From NCBI RefSeq assembly GCF_030323545.1, contig NZ_CP122954.1, positions 1,240,001 to 1,304,000 on the forward strand: 64,000 nt of DNA, written 5' to 3'. Shown one piece after another: positions 55,771-64,000 of the stretch. Position numbers and translations under genes: made by a program. A model generated the notes under the pieces. That model saw nothing but the letters and a program-made list of their open reading frames with translations, had not been told where the DNA came from and did no database searches. The DNA comes from Helicobacter pylori. GTDB lineage: Bacteria > Campylobacterota > Campylobacteria > Campylobacterales > Helicobacteraceae. The number at the start of each line of letters is the position of its first letter. Position 1 is the first letter of the stretch.

Positions 55771-56820
55771 TTATAGCAAACGAGTGAGATCATTGAAAAG
55801 CCCTAAAAACATGACAAAAACCAAAAACCCCACCCCCGCTAGCCACAACGCATTTTGTATGGGTGTTGGCAAAGCGATATGAAAAATATTTTTAAAAACA
55901 ACCCCTAGCATTTGTGCCCCATCTAAGGCTGGAATGGGTAGTAAGTTTAAAATCCCTAAATTGATAGACAAAAACGCCCCAAACAACAAAAGCATGCTCA
56001 AACTATTGGCATGGCTTAACGCCCCCACAATGCCTATTACCCCACTCAATTCCTTAACTGAAGCGCTCCCCATAATCAAACGCTTTAAAGAATCCACGAT
56101 CAAAACAACGCCCTCTTTAAACCGACTCAAGGCCTGCTTGAACGCCTGAATTAAGGAATAAGAAACAATGCCTGTTTTTTGCATGTCCGGTTTAATGCCT
56201 ATGATTTTATACCGGATCATTTCATTAGGATCGTTAGAATCGCTTATCACCGCCACGATTTTAGGGGTCAGTCGTTTTTCTAAAATCTGATGGTTGCGCT
56301 CTATTTCTAAAACCAACTCGCCTCTAGAACGCGCCACTACGCTTCTAATCTCTCTAAAACTCGCTATTTTTTTGTGGTTGATAGAAAGGATTTTATCCCC
56401 CTTTAATAGCCCGGCTTCTAGCGCGTTTTTTTCTAAATCGCCAATGACAGGCAGTAAGACTTTTTCCCCACCCAATGCCAGAAAAAAATACACTAAAACC
56501 GCAAAAAGAAAATTAAAAAACGCCCCCCCAAATAGTATCCATAGTTTTTGGAAAGGGCTTTTTTGCGCATAGCTATCATTCGTGCTTTCATTCGTTTCAT
56601 TTTCTTCTTTATCCATGCCCTTTAATTTCACATAGCCCCCAAGCGGGATCAAAGACAAAGCGAATTGCGTGCCAAAAAGCTTAAAAAAATAGAGTTTTTT
56701 ACCAAAACCAATGCTAAACACTTCTACCTTGACCCCACAAATCCTAGCGATAGTGAAATGCCCTAATTCATGGACAAAGATTAAAAACGCCAGCATTAAA
56801 ACTGCTATAACAAACATCAT
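55771..56820 (-). CDS. rseP: Site-2-type intramembrane zinc metalloprotease RseP
   Basis: 349 residues. HELGHF in the first membrane segment (FLIFVHELGHFTIARICG) is the zinc site and NLLPIPALDGAQML in a later one supplies the third ligand. One PDZ-like domain lies at ~130-210 (LEAGLLKGDKILSINHKKIA). E. coli RseP has two tandem PDZ domains; only one is evident here. It cleaves membrane-spanning substrates such as remnant signal peptides or anti-sigma factors. H. pylori lacks sigma-E, so the substrate differs. ATGA overlap with the motE-like gene. Confidence 0.93.
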   Translation of the reverse strand: MMFVIAVLMLAFLIFVHELGHFTIARICGVKVEVFSIGFGKKLYFFKLFGTQFALSLIPLGGYVKLKGMDKEENETNESTNDSYAQKSPFQKLWILFGGAFFNFLFAVLVYFFLALGGEKVLLPVIGDLEKNALEAGLLKGDKILSINHKKIASFREIRSVVARSRGELVLEIERNHQILEKRLTPKIVAVISDSNDPNEMIRYKIIGIKPDMQKTGIVSYSLIQAFKQALSRFKEGVVLIVDSLKRLIMGSASVKELSGVIGIVGALSHANSLSMLLLFGAFLSINLGILNLLPIPALDGAQMLGVVFKNIFHIALPTPIQNALWLAGVGFLVFVMFLGLFNDLTRLL

Positions 56821-57476
56821 ACCCCTGCAGGCTCTTTGGTGTTAGGATCTTTTATCATCGGCTCTTTTGAAGGCGTGGGCACTATAGGGGGCGTGGGCGT
56901 TGTGGTTTTTGGGATTTCTTTATCTTCTCGTGGGGGTTTTTGCCACAACTCTGTCAAAGCCGCCGCTTTTTTAGGATCCATTTTGGCTAAAATTTTACCT
57001 AGTTCTTGGGGTTTTAGCGCCATTAAAATTTCTAAGGCGTTTTGAGTGGGTAGATTTTCTAAAATCAAGGCGGACTTAGAATCTTTCATTTTAGAGTAAG
57101 TCTCGCCAATCTTGCTGTCTTTAGCCTGCTTGATTTCTCTTAAAATGCCTTCGTTTTCTTCTATCAAATTTTTAAGGCGTTTTTTTTCTTCCGTTTGTAA
57201 GGTTTTAAAGGCTTCTTCTTTAGCGGCTAATTTTTTCAGTTTTTCTTCCACTTCTTTTTCTTTTTTGTTTAACAGATCGTTTTTTTCGTCTAAAAGGCGT
57301 GCATTTTCGGTTTGTAAGATCCTTAAAGACTGCTCTTTTTCGCTCAATCGGCGCAAATCGTCTTTCAATTCGGCTTTTTTGGATTCAAAAATCGCAGAGC
57401 ATTGCAACAATTCTTGCGCGGCTTCTTCGCCAAAGAGTGCTTGTAAAATCAGACCCATTAACAAGATTTTACGCAT
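56817..57476 (-). CDS. MotE-like periplasmic flagellar motor protein
   Basis: 219 residues. A signal-like N-terminus (MRKILLMGLILQALFGEEAA) precedes a coiled coil of ~100 residues (LKDDLRRLSEKEQSLRILQT, KKLAAKEEAFKTLQ). An MgtE-N-type helical domain follows (ILMALKPQELGKILAKMDPK), then a Pro/Thr-rich tail. This layout is that of MotE-family proteins, which support stator function in motors with an expanded periplasmic scaffold, including that of Helicobacter. It overlaps the fliJ-like gene by 8 nt and rseP by 4 nt. Confidence 0.72.
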   Translation of the reverse strand: MRKILLMGLILQALFGEEAAQELLQCSAIFESKKAELKDDLRRLSEKEQSLRILQTENARLLDEKNDLLNKKEKEVEEKLKKLAAKEEAFKTLQTEEKKRLKNLIEENEGILREIKQAKDSKIGETYSKMKDSKSALILENLPTQNALEILMALKPQELGKILAKMDPKKAAALTELWQKPPREDKEIPKTTTPTPPIVPTPSKEPMIKDPNTKEPAGV

Positions 57477-57897
57477 GCAAGCCCTCTTTTTGCCAGTGTA
57501 AAATCATGGCGTTTTCGTCTAAAAGAGCCTGCTCTTTTTTTTCCAAAATTTCCTTTTCTTTTCGCTTTTCATTTTCTAAAATGATTTTAGCTTTTTCTAA
57601 TTCCTGGTTAGCCAAAAGATAATCTTTTTCTAAAACTTTTAAATCCTTAGTTAAATTCTCGCCCTCTTGTTGGCAATATTCTATCTCCATTCTTAGAGCG
57701 CTTTTTAATTGCTGGGTTTGTAAAAAAAGGCTCATTCCCCCCAACTCAGGGTTTTTAAACGCGCTCAATTGGGCTTGTTTGTCCAAAACTTCTCGCTCGT
57801 TTTGCCGCAATTCTAAACGCTTGCTTTCAAGCTTTTGCTCTATTTTTTCTAACGCAAGGGTTTTTAATTGCACCAATACAGAAGCGAATTTTTTCAT
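57469..57897 (-). CDS. FliJ-like coiled-coil flagellar protein
   Basis: 142 residues, almost wholly coiled coil (KTLALEKIEQKLESKRLELR, LKVLEKDYLLANQELEKAKI). Length and pattern match FliJ, the stalk component and export chaperone-escort of the flagellar type III ATPase. The H. pylori protein HP0256 has been described as a FliJ homologue that affects motility and flagellar gene expression. The match is by structure rather than strong identity. ATGA overlap with purA upstream and 8-nt overlap with the motE-like gene. Confidence 0.75.
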   Translation of the reverse strand: MKKFASVLVQLKTLALEKIEQKLESKRLELRQNEREVLDKQAQLSAFKNPELGGMSLFLQTQQLKSALRMEIEYCQQEGENLTKDLKVLEKDYLLANQELEKAKIILENEKRKEKEILEKKEQALLDENAMILHWQKEGLHA

Positions 57898-59129
57898 AGA
57901 AAAATCGTGTCTTCTCTTTCAGGGCTTGTAGAAATAAGGCCAATTTTCACCCCCACTTCTTTTTCAATGAAACGAACATACTCTCTAGCGTTTGGCTCTA
58001 AATCGTCTAATTTTCTCACGCCCACGCTTTTTTCCCAGCCTTTAAAAGTTTGATAAATCGGCACGCAATCTTTCAAATCGCTAGGGAAAGCCTCTAATCT
58101 TTCGCCCTTTCTTTCATAAGCCACGCACACCTTAATCGCATCAATCCCGTCTAAAACATCTAATTTCATTAAAGCTAATTGCGTGCAACCATTCAAAGCA
58201 CAAGCGTATTTTAAAGCCACCAAATCCAGCCACCCGCAACGCCTTGGGCGCTTGGTTGTCGTGCCAAACTCCGCACCCTTAGTCCTTAAATGATCGCCCA
58301 TGGGTGTAGAATCTTCGCTAGGGAAAGGCCCATTACCCACACGAGTGGAGTAGGCTTTTGTGATGCCTATGACTTCATTGATCGCTTTAGGGTTTAAGCC
58401 GGTGCTCACGCATGCGCTAGCACTCGTGGTGTTAGAGCTTGTTACAAAAGGGTAAGTCCCTAAATCAATGTCTAAAAGCGTGCCTTGCGCCCCTTCTAAT
58501 AGGATTTTTTCACCCTTTTGGTTCGCTTCTATCAGCATGCTTGTCGTGTCTTTGATAAAGGGGCAAATTTTGGGAACATAAGTCTTAAAATATTCCCTCA
58601 AATCTTTTTCGTAATCCTCGCCCAAATCATACGCTTCTTTAAAAGGCTCAATAGCTTTGAAATGAGCGTTTAGCTTTTCTTCTAAGATTTTATCGTCTAA
58701 TAAATCCCCCATTCTTATCCCGCTTCTGGCCATTTTATCCTCATAACAAGGGCCTATGCCTTTTTTAGTCGTGCCGATGTTTTGAGATTTTTCTTTAAAA
58801 GCGTCTTTTTTGGCATGATAGGGCAAGATCACATGGGCTCTGTCGCTGATAAACAAACGATTTTCTAAATCCTCAAACGCGCTGATTTCTTCGCACAAAT
58901 CCTTAACGCTCACGACCACCGCGCTAGAAATGATGTTCTTGCATTTGGGGTATAAAACCCCTGAGGGCATTAAATGCAAAGAATGCTTAACCCCCTTATG
59001 CACAATGGTATGCCCGGCATTATGCCCGCCTTGATAGCGCACCACAAAGTCATAATCTTTAGCGATCCTATCAACAATTTTTCCCTTCCCCTCATCTCCC
59101 CACTGGATCCCCACAACGACATCTGCCAT
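57894..59129 (-). CDS. purA: Adenylosuccinate synthetase
   Basis: 411 residues. GIQWGDEGKGKIVDRIA at the N-terminus is the GTP loop with catalytic Asp, VRYQGGHNAGHTI carries the catalytic His, and EGAQGTLLDIDLGTYPFVTS and TKRPRRCGWLDLVALKYA are intact. It joins IMP and aspartate with GTP to make adenylosuccinate. AAGGATAAT precedes the ATG. It is separated from hopG by a terminator, so it probably starts a purA-fliJ-motE-rseP-xseA transcript. Confidence 0.98.
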   Translation of the reverse strand: MADVVVGIQWGDEGKGKIVDRIAKDYDFVVRYQGGHNAGHTIVHKGVKHSLHLMPSGVLYPKCKNIISSAVVVSVKDLCEEISAFEDLENRLFISDRAHVILPYHAKKDAFKEKSQNIGTTKKGIGPCYEDKMARSGIRMGDLLDDKILEEKLNAHFKAIEPFKEAYDLGEDYEKDLREYFKTYVPKICPFIKDTTSMLIEANQKGEKILLEGAQGTLLDIDLGTYPFVTSSNTTSASACVSTGLNPKAINEVIGITKAYSTRVGNGPFPSEDSTPMGDHLRTKGAEFGTTTKRPRRCGWLDLVALKYACALNGCTQLALMKLDVLDGIDAIKVCVAYERKGERLEAFPSDLKDCVPIYQTFKGWEKSVGVRKLDDLEPNAREYVRFIEKEVGVKIGLISTSPEREDTIFL

Positions 59130-59186
59130 AAAATATTATCCTTAAAACAAAGTAGATTGGATTGTTTAAAAGCTTGTTAGAATACC

Positions 59187-59229
59187 AAAAAAAAGTAAAA
59201 AGCCTCTTTATAAGCCCTAAAAAGAGCTT
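59187..59229 (-). terminator. Rho-independent terminator after hopG
   Basis: Minus strand: AAGCTCTTT, 11-nt loop, AAAGAGGCTT (one bulged G), followed by TTTACTTTTTTTT. The left arm overlaps the hopG stop codon. It separates hopFG from purA. Confidence 0.75.
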
Positions 59230-60661
59230 AAAAACCTATCGTGTAATTGATATAGAACGCATACAAACGCCTGTAATCCACATCAGCCCCATTCGCTTTC
59301 AAATACCTTTGATTGATAGCCGGGATTTTCACGCCAAATTCCATCCCATGCTGAATGCTTTGAGACGCGCTCAAAAACCGGCGGTGCATGGTGCTGGCAA
59401 AATGAGCCCTTAAGCCCAAATTAAACAAAAATTGGAAATTCGTGGGAGTGGGGTATTCTTTAAACGAGTTTTCAATTTGATTCCTTAAAGAGCTATCCCA
59501 AGTGTTACCCGCTATTTGAATGCCTCCAAACACCCCCACATTCAAGGACTGATCGCTAAAAACCCTTCTAAAGATATTCCATAAAAAGTCTGTGCCAGCG
59601 CCATAAGTAAAGATATTCGCTTTAACAGCGCTGCTAAGACTGCCCAATTGCGTAAAGCCATAATCAAAGAAAGCGTAATACCGTAAGCCTATATTCCTCT
59701 TTCTCCCAAAAAATTGCTTATAGCCCATTTGAATGCCAAAGCCATTAATAACCCCATGCTGAGAGCTTGTGCCTGGCCCAAATTGGGGTAGGTATGGCTC
59801 ATCGTAATTATTTAGCATTCCTCCTAGCTGTTTTAGATTCTCTTGGTAAGTAGCGATTCGATCCGAGATGGTTTTCACATCCTTTTGGAGCATTGATTGA
59901 AGCATCGATCCTGCACCACCGCTCTTATTCAAGCTTTCTGCGATCTGGCCTAGTTTTGCTGAAGAAGTGTCATTAAAAAGCTGCATTTGGGCTAAGAGTT
60001 CTTTTAAAAACACCGAATTACTATCTAGATTCACTCTTGTAAGCGCGTTTAAAAGCGCCACACTCTCCGTGGCTAAGAGACTGAATTCACTTTGAGAATT
60101 ATAGAGAACTTTTATAATCCCTACATATTCAGGAACGACTCCATTATTACTGCCGTTATTATTATTGTTATTAACCAAGTTATAAAGCACATTACTCAAA
60201 TACACTTGCAAGGCTTGAACGCTATAAGCGTTTTTATTCGTTTCAAAGCGTTGCTCAATTTGGGGGAGTATTTTTTTAAACTGGGTTAACTCTGCGTTGT
60301 TGTTGCCAACAGTTGTATTAGTATTGACAATTTGATTGCCTATCCCTAAAAGAGCGTCCATGGTCGTGTTTGTCGCTAAGGTTAAAAGCCCATTACCCCC
60401 TGCCATACCCACGCCCACTTGGCGGAAATCATCAATGACATTATTCCTTAAGGTGCTGCCTTTGTTATTGATATTTTGTTGCGCGCCGCCGATTTGATAG
60501 CCCACTCCCATGTAAAAGCCATCGTCTTCAGCTAACGCCATGCTTAAAGGAAGGCTAAAAAGCAGAGCGGTTTTTAAAAGCCCCTTTTTAAGCGCGTGGT
60601 ATTGACTATAACCTTTTTCCATTCTTGTATTCTTTATCTCTTTTGTATTGGTGTTTTTCAT
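59228..60661 (-). CDS. hopG: Hop-family outer membrane protein HopG
   Basis: 477 residues from ATG at 60661 with AAGGAAGG 6 nt upstream. A long N-region (~30 residues) precedes a signal core (LLFSLPLSMALA) and the mature start EDDGFYMGVGYQIGGAQQ, the Hop N-terminal motif. The C-terminal ~150 residues form the barrel (MGYKQFFGRKRNIGLRYYAF and following strands) and end YINYTIGF with C-terminal Phe. The central region is Asn-rich and probably surface-exposed. The barrel strands parallel those of hopF, 9-12 nt upstream, so the pair arose by duplication. Receptor unknown. Confidence 0.9.
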   Translation of the reverse strand: MKNTNTKEIKNTRMEKGYSQYHALKKGLLKTALLFSLPLSMALAEDDGFYMGVGYQIGGAQQNINNKGSTLRNNVIDDFRQVGVGMAGGNGLLTLATNTTMDALLGIGNQIVNTNTTVGNNNAELTQFKKILPQIEQRFETNKNAYSVQALQVYLSNVLYNLVNNNNNNGSNNGVVPEYVGIIKVLYNSQSEFSLLATESVALLNALTRVNLDSNSVFLKELLAQMQLFNDTSSAKLGQIAESLNKSGGAGSMLQSMLQKDVKTISDRIATYQENLKQLGGMLNNYDEPYLPQFGPGTSSQHGVINGFGIQMGYKQFFGRKRNIGLRYYAFFDYGFTQLGSLSSAVKANIFTYGAGTDFLWNIFRRVFSDQSLNVGVFGGIQIAGNTWDSSLRNQIENSFKEYPTPTNFQFLFNLGLRAHFASTMHRRFLSASQSIQHGMEFGVKIPAINQRYLKANGADVDYRRLYAFYINYTIGF

Positions 60662-60673
60662 CAAGAGCCTTCC

Positions 60674-62116
60674 TTAAAAACCGACTGAATAGCCCACATA
60701 GAAGCTAAAATTCCTCATATAGCTCGCGCTTGAGCCTTGGGTTGCAAAATATTTATGAGCGATAACAGGGATTTTCACCCCAAATTCTATCCCTTGGTCT
60801 AGCTTGTGCTTATTGAAATGGGTTTTTGCAAAGTTGGTGCGCAAGCCCAAATCAAACAAGAATTGGAACGAACTGGACTTGACATCAGGCCTTTGCCCGC
60901 TCAACAAGTTCGTTACATTAGTACTCCAAGTTTGCCCTGCAATTTGAGCACCAAAGAAAAGACCGATCGCAGTCCTTTCCCTTCTTCTGGAGCGTTCAAA
61001 GAAATTGTATAAAAAATCCGTTCCTACCCCATAAGTAACAAGATTCGCTCCCACTTTTAAATTCGTATCGCCAAAATTCGCATAGCCGTAATCTAAAAAC
61101 CCGTAATACCTTAAGCCAATATTTTTCTTATGGGTGAAAAATTGTTTATAACCCATCTTAGCCCCAAAGCCGTTCATGCTCGCTGACTGGTAATCTTTGA
61201 GCGAAAAGAGGTTAGGGATATAAGAAATCTTATAAAGAGAACTAGCCGAATATTCAAACTGATTCAAGCTCGTATTGATGATGCCTATGACTCTGTCTAG
61301 CCCTTTCTTATAGATAAGCTGACTCCCAGTAAAACAAGGCGATGCACTGCTACAAATATTTTTTTCAATAAAACTCCCTAACCCCAAAGTCTCACGATCT
61401 AAAGAAATCCCGCTCTTGATCAAAGCGTTGAGTTCGCCAACCGTAGAATTAGCCCCTATCAAGCCCGTTTGCGAAGAAAAATTTTGCATGCCTGTGGCAA
61501 TATCGCCCACACTCACGCCATTATACGCTCCATTAGTCCCGTCCGCGCCTAAAAGCATGACTTTCACAATGTTTTCGTATAGCTGTCTGTTATTGTTTTG
61601 TTGGATTTTGCTCAAATCCACTTGCCCTAAAGCTAAAACGATGTTTTGAGCCACTGAGAGCATGCTATCAGTGATACCGATTTGCTCTTTCCCTACATCC
61701 ACCACCAAAGGCTTAATGACACCCTGATTAGCGTATTGTTGGGATAGATCTAATAGTTTTCCTAAAATCCCTAGAGATTGCTCTAAATTGACTAAGGCTT
61801 GGTTTGGTTGTGCGTTTTGCTGTGATGCTTGCGCATTGCCTTTCATGCTTTCACTCAAAAGAGTTTTTGTTTTATTCCCTAAAATATCCAAGTAGTAGGA
61901 TAAGGGAATGGCAGAAGTTTGCAACCTCACAGCCCCATCTCTAATCAACTGCTTTAATTCTTGCGCTTGAGTGAAGCCTGGATTTTTCAATTCCTGTCTG
62001 GCCAAACTCGTTTGATAATCTATGACAAAAAACGCCCCATCTTCTTCAGCGTTACACAAAGACATGCTCGCTAGTAAGGAAAGAGCGATCGTTTTTTTAA
62101 AGGAGTGGTTTTTCAA
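60674..62116 (-). CDS. hopF: Hop-family outer membrane protein HopF
   Basis: 480 residues, start TTG at 62116 with AAGGA 5-6 nt upstream. The signal peptide is KKTIALSLLASMSLCNA and the mature start EEDGAFFVIDYQTSLARQ. The C-terminal barrel (MGYKQFFTHKKNIGLRYYGF, LDYGYANFGDTNLKVGANLV, TYGVGTDFLYNFFE) ends FYVGYSVGF. One Cys pair (ICSSASPCF) sits in the variable middle. No CT or homopolymer repeat that would phase-switch it was seen in the 5' end. It is first gene of hopF-hopG. Confidence 0.9.
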   Translation of the reverse strand: MKNHSFKKTIALSLLASMSLCNAEEDGAFFVIDYQTSLARQELKNPGFTQAQELKQLIRDGAVRLQTSAIPLSYYLDILGNKTKTLLSESMKGNAQASQQNAQPNQALVNLEQSLGILGKLLDLSQQYANQGVIKPLVVDVGKEQIGITDSMLSVAQNIVLALGQVDLSKIQQNNNRQLYENIVKVMLLGADGTNGAYNGVSVGDIATGMQNFSSQTGLIGANSTVGELNALIKSGISLDRETLGLGSFIEKNICSSASPCFTGSQLIYKKGLDRVIGIINTSLNQFEYSASSLYKISYIPNLFSLKDYQSASMNGFGAKMGYKQFFTHKKNIGLRYYGFLDYGYANFGDTNLKVGANLVTYGVGTDFLYNFFERSRRRERTAIGLFFGAQIAGQTWSTNVTNLLSGQRPDVKSSSFQFLFDLGLRTNFAKTHFNKHKLDQGIEFGVKIPVIAHKYFATQGSSASYMRNFSFYVGYSVGF

Positions 62117-62233
62117 AAATATCCTTTTTGCTTTGGCTTTGATAAGTGATTTTACTTAATCCATAAAAGAAACTTTCTAATTTTAAGATAATCATTCTTA
62201 ATTTGCTATTAAGCGTTTCAAAAAAGCATCAAA

Positions 62234-62262
62234 TTGACATCTTTTAAGCAAAATGTTATAAT
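62234..62262 (+). promoter_or_regulatory. Consensus vegetative promoter of tRNA-Ala
   Basis: TTGACA at 62234-62239 and TATAAT at 62257-62262 are separated by 17 nt, a perfect sigma-70-type promoter, unusual in a species where -35 boxes are weak. Transcription should begin near 62269, about 11 nt before the mature tRNA. Confidence 0.85.
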
Positions 62263-62279
62263 GATCGCTTAATTTTATT

Positions 62280-62355
62280 GGGGTGTTAGCTCAGTTGGGA
62301 GAGCACAACGCTGGCAGCGTTGAGGTCAGGGGTTCGAACCCCCTACACTCCACCA
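62280..62355 (+). tRNA. tRNA-Ala (anticodon GGC)
   Basis: 76 nt including an encoded CCA end. The acceptor stem GGGGTGT pairs with ACACTCC (one G-U), the D arm contains GCTCAGTTGGGAGAGC, the anticodon stem-loop is CAACG-CTGGCAG-CGTTG with GGC in the loop, and the T arm is AGGGG-TTCGAAC-CCCCT. It reads GCC and GCU codons. Confidence 0.97.
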
Positions 62356-62425
62356 TTATTATTACGCTTATCCTCTTTCTTTATGGATCAAACCCATTTT
62401 CTTGCTAGTATTACCCATAATTAAT

Positions 62426-62431
62426 TATAAT
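62426..62431 (+). promoter_or_regulatory. Candidate -10 box of oppC-oppD
   Basis: TATAAT 35 nt upstream of the oppC GTG start, in AT-rich sequence after the tRNA. Readthrough from the tRNA promoter is an alternative source of transcripts. Confidence 0.4.
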
Positions 62432-62465
62432 CTTAGGAATTGTTTTTCATCAAGGGAGTTTGAGC

Positions 62466-63482
62466 GTGAGCAGTTTGTTTAAAATGCGCATTCTTAGTTT
62501 TAAAAAGAATAAGCGGGCGGTGTTTTCACTCTATCTTTTTATCGCTTTATTAGCGCTTTCTCTTTTAGCCCCCTTATGGGTCAATGATCGCCCCTTATTC
62601 ATCTATAAAGATAATAAGGCGTATTTCCCTATGTTTAAAAACTATGCGGAAGTGGAGTTTGGAGGCGATTTTTTCACCCCTACGGACTATAACGATCCTT
62701 ATGTGCAAAACACGCTTTTAAAAGACGCTTTCATCATCCATGCGCTCATCCCTTATAACTACGATACGATCATTATGGATTTAGACTCGCCTGCCCCCAC
62801 CCCCCCAAGCTTCAAGCACCTTTTAGGCACAGATGATCAAGCCAGAGATGTGTTAGCCAGACTGGTTTATGGCTATCGTGTTTCGTTAGTGTTTGGGATT
62901 TTACTCACCCTTTTTAGCGTTCTTATTGGCGTGAGTTTGGGAGCGTTTCAGGGGTATTATGGAGGCTTAATTGATTTAGTGGGGCAAAGGTTGAGCGAGA
63001 TTTGGAGTGCGATCCCTATGCTTTTTTTACTCATTGTGATTTCTAGTGCATTTAATTCTAATTTCTGGATCATTTTATTTTTAGTCTTGCTCTTTAGTTG
63101 GATGGGGCTTTCTCAAGTCGTGCGCACGGAGTTTTTAAAAGCAAGGAACATGGACTACACCAAAGCCGCTAGAGCGCTTGGGGTGAATGATTTAAAAATC
63201 ATTTTCTACCATGTTTTACCCAACGCTTTAGTGGCAACAATCACTTATGTGCCGTTTTTAATGGCGGCTAGTATTTCTACTTTAGTGTCTTTGGATTTCT
63301 TAGGTTTTGGCATGCCTATAGGGAGTGCGAGTTTGGGCGAATTAGTCAATCAAGGCAAGGATAATCTCACCACGCCCCATTTAGCCATCGTTGCGTTTGT
63401 AGCCATTAGCTTGTTGCTTTCTGTTTTGGTGTTCATTGGCGAAGGGGTGCGCGATGCTTTCAACGCTAACATGCTCAAATAA
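62466..63482 (+). CDS. oppC: Oligopeptide ABC transporter permease OppC, YejE type
   Basis: 338 residues from GTG at 62466, which has AAGGGAG 7 nt upstream; a TTG at 62460 is too close. After the first membrane helix (FSLYLFIALLALSLLAPLW) there is an ~80-residue periplasmic segment with FGGDFFTPTDYNDPYVQ and IPYNYDTI. It leads into HLLGTDDQARDVLARLVYGY. That loop is the mark of YejE, the permease of the Yej peptide/microcin C importer, not of DppC. The EAA loop YTKAARALGVND lies near 240. H. pylori OppA/OppB genes are recalled to lie elsewhere in the chromosome. The ATPase gene follows 9 nt later. Confidence 0.9.
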   Translation: MSSLFKMRILSFKKNKRAVFSLYLFIALLALSLLAPLWVNDRPLFIYKDNKAYFPMFKNYAEVEFGGDFFTPTDYNDPYVQNTLLKDAFIIHALIPYNYDTIIMDLDSPAPTPPSFKHLLGTDDQARDVLARLVYGYRVSLVFGILLTLFSVLIGVSLGAFQGYYGGLIDLVGQRLSEIWSAIPMLFLLIVISSAFNSNFWIILFLVLLFSWMGLSQVVRTEFLKARNMDYTKAARALGVNDLKIIFYHVLPNALVATITYVPFLMAASISTLVSLDFLGFGMPIGSASLGELVNQGKDNLTTPHLAIVAFVAISLLLSVLVFIGEGVRDAFNANMLK

Positions 63483-63491
63483 GGGGGTTAC

Positions 63492-64000
63492 ATGCTAGAA
63501 ATCAAAAACTTGAATTGCGTTTTAAACGCGCATTTTTCGCTCCAAAACATCAATATTTCGTTAAATCCTAGCGAAAGGGTGGCGATCGTGGGCGAGAGCG
63601 GGAGCGGGAAAAGCTCTATCGCTAATATTATCATGCGTTTAAACCCCAGATTCAAGCCCCATAATGGCGAAGTGCTGTTTGAAACAACCAACCTTTTAAA
63701 AGAAAGCGAAGAATTTATGCAGCATTTAAGGGGGAATGCGATCGCTTACATCGCTCAAGACCCCCTATCCAGCCTAAACCCCTTGCATAAAATCGGCAAG
63801 CAAATGAGTGAAGCCTATTTTTTACACCACAAAAACGCTTCTCAAACGCTCCTTAAAGAAAAAGTTTCAAACGCCATGAAACAAGTCCAATTAGATGAAA
63901 AATTTTTGGATCGTTACCCTTATGAGTTGAGCGGAGGGCAGCACCAAAGGGTGTGTATCGCTATGGGCATTATTAATGCGCCCAAACTGCTCATTTGCGA
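63492..64000 (+). CDS. oppD: Oligopeptide ABC transporter ATP-binding protein OppD/YejF, partial
   Basis: The frame opens with ATG at 63492 behind AAGGGGG and runs off the right edge after ~169 codons, without stop. EIKNLNCVLN, Walker A GESGSGKSS near residue 35, Q-loop QDPLSSLNPLHKIG, signature LSGGQHQRVCIAMGI and the start of Walker B (LLICD) are visible. It energises import with OppC. YejF proteins have two tandem ABC domains in ~530 residues; the second would lie beyond the window. Confidence 0.9.
   Translation, partial: MLEIKNLNCVLNAHFSLQNINISLNPSERVAIVGESGSGKSSIANIIMRLNPRFKPHNGEVLFETTNLLKESEEFMQHLRGNAIAYIAQDPLSSLNPLHKIGKQMSEAYFLHHKNASQTLLKEKVSNAMKQVQLDEKFLDRYPYELSGGQHQRVCIAMGIINAPKLLIC

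Noticed and set aside
62117-62233. Phase-variation repeat (CT or homopolymer tract) controlling hopF
   Set aside because: Only short A/T runs are present, none above 6-7 bases, and no dinucleotide tract lies in the signal-peptide codons.

Overview
The window is a chromosomal segment of Helicobacter pylori, by gene content and order. Markers are the VacA-like giant autotransporter ImaA, two Hop porin-like outer-membrane proteins (HopF, HopG), the aliphatic amidase AmiE, the 828-residue FlgL, the futalosine-pathway deaminase MqnX and several restriction-modification genes, in AT-rich DNA with many TTG/GTG starts and 4-nt gene overlaps. It matches the stretch usually numbered about HP0305 down to HP0250. 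I infer this from recognition of the proteins, not from a database search. There is no rRNA, CRISPR array, prophage or insertion sequence. No gap without a gene exceeds 300 bases.

Layout. 1-8.8 kb (minus): a partial YceI-like protein, an alginate-lyase-fold protein, obgE, the complete dipeptide ABC transporter dppABCDF, then rpmA and rplU. The transporter sits inside the otherwise familiar rplU-rpmA-obgE block. 9.0-11.5 kb (plus): flgL behind a GG-N10-GC sigma-54 promoter. 11.6-16.9 kb (minus): amiE with a palindromic Fur-type operator upstream, then lysA-chorismate mutase-DUF2156-pabB/pabC fusion. 16.9-25.7 kb: the 2906-residue autotransporter imaA. 25.7-33.6 kb (minus): a dense chain of TrkA-like protein, aroB, mscS-type channel, mtaB, a protease-dead FtsH paralogue, bioV and a DUF4149 membrane protein. 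33.7 kb (plus): tgt.

34.9-45.2 kb (minus): envelope and housekeeping genes. These are miaB, the acyltransferase lpxJ, a three-gene PilM/PilN/PilO-like set, a cysteine-rich metal-chelating protein, a TPR protein, a partial TrpC-like barrel, ferredoxin, ppx/gppA, waaC and an lpxL-type acyltransferase. 45.3-51 kb (minus): clpB, ccdA, a dihydroorotase-like protein without its metal ligands, and mqnX. 51.1-54.5 kb: an R-M island with two divergent endonuclease/methyltransferase pairs, one with signs of decay or frameshifting. 54.5-62.1 kb (minus): hopF-hopG, purA, fliJ-like, motE-like, rseP, xseA. 62.3 kb to the end (plus): tRNA-Ala(GGC) with a consensus promoter, then a YejE-type permease gene (oppC) and the start of its ATPase (oppD).

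How it works together. Two peptide importers (Dpp and the Yej/Opp-type pair) and an amidase fit an organism that lives on host amino acids and makes ammonia. Surface proteins (ImaA, HopF, HopG) and lipid A/core enzymes (LpxJ, LpxL-type, WaaC) build the envelope. The most unusual items are an orphan PilMNO-like module in an organism not known to make type IV pili, three enzyme-like proteins that lack catalytic residues or domain parts (FtsH-like, dihydroorotase-like, TrpC-like), and the apparently frameshifted R-M unit.
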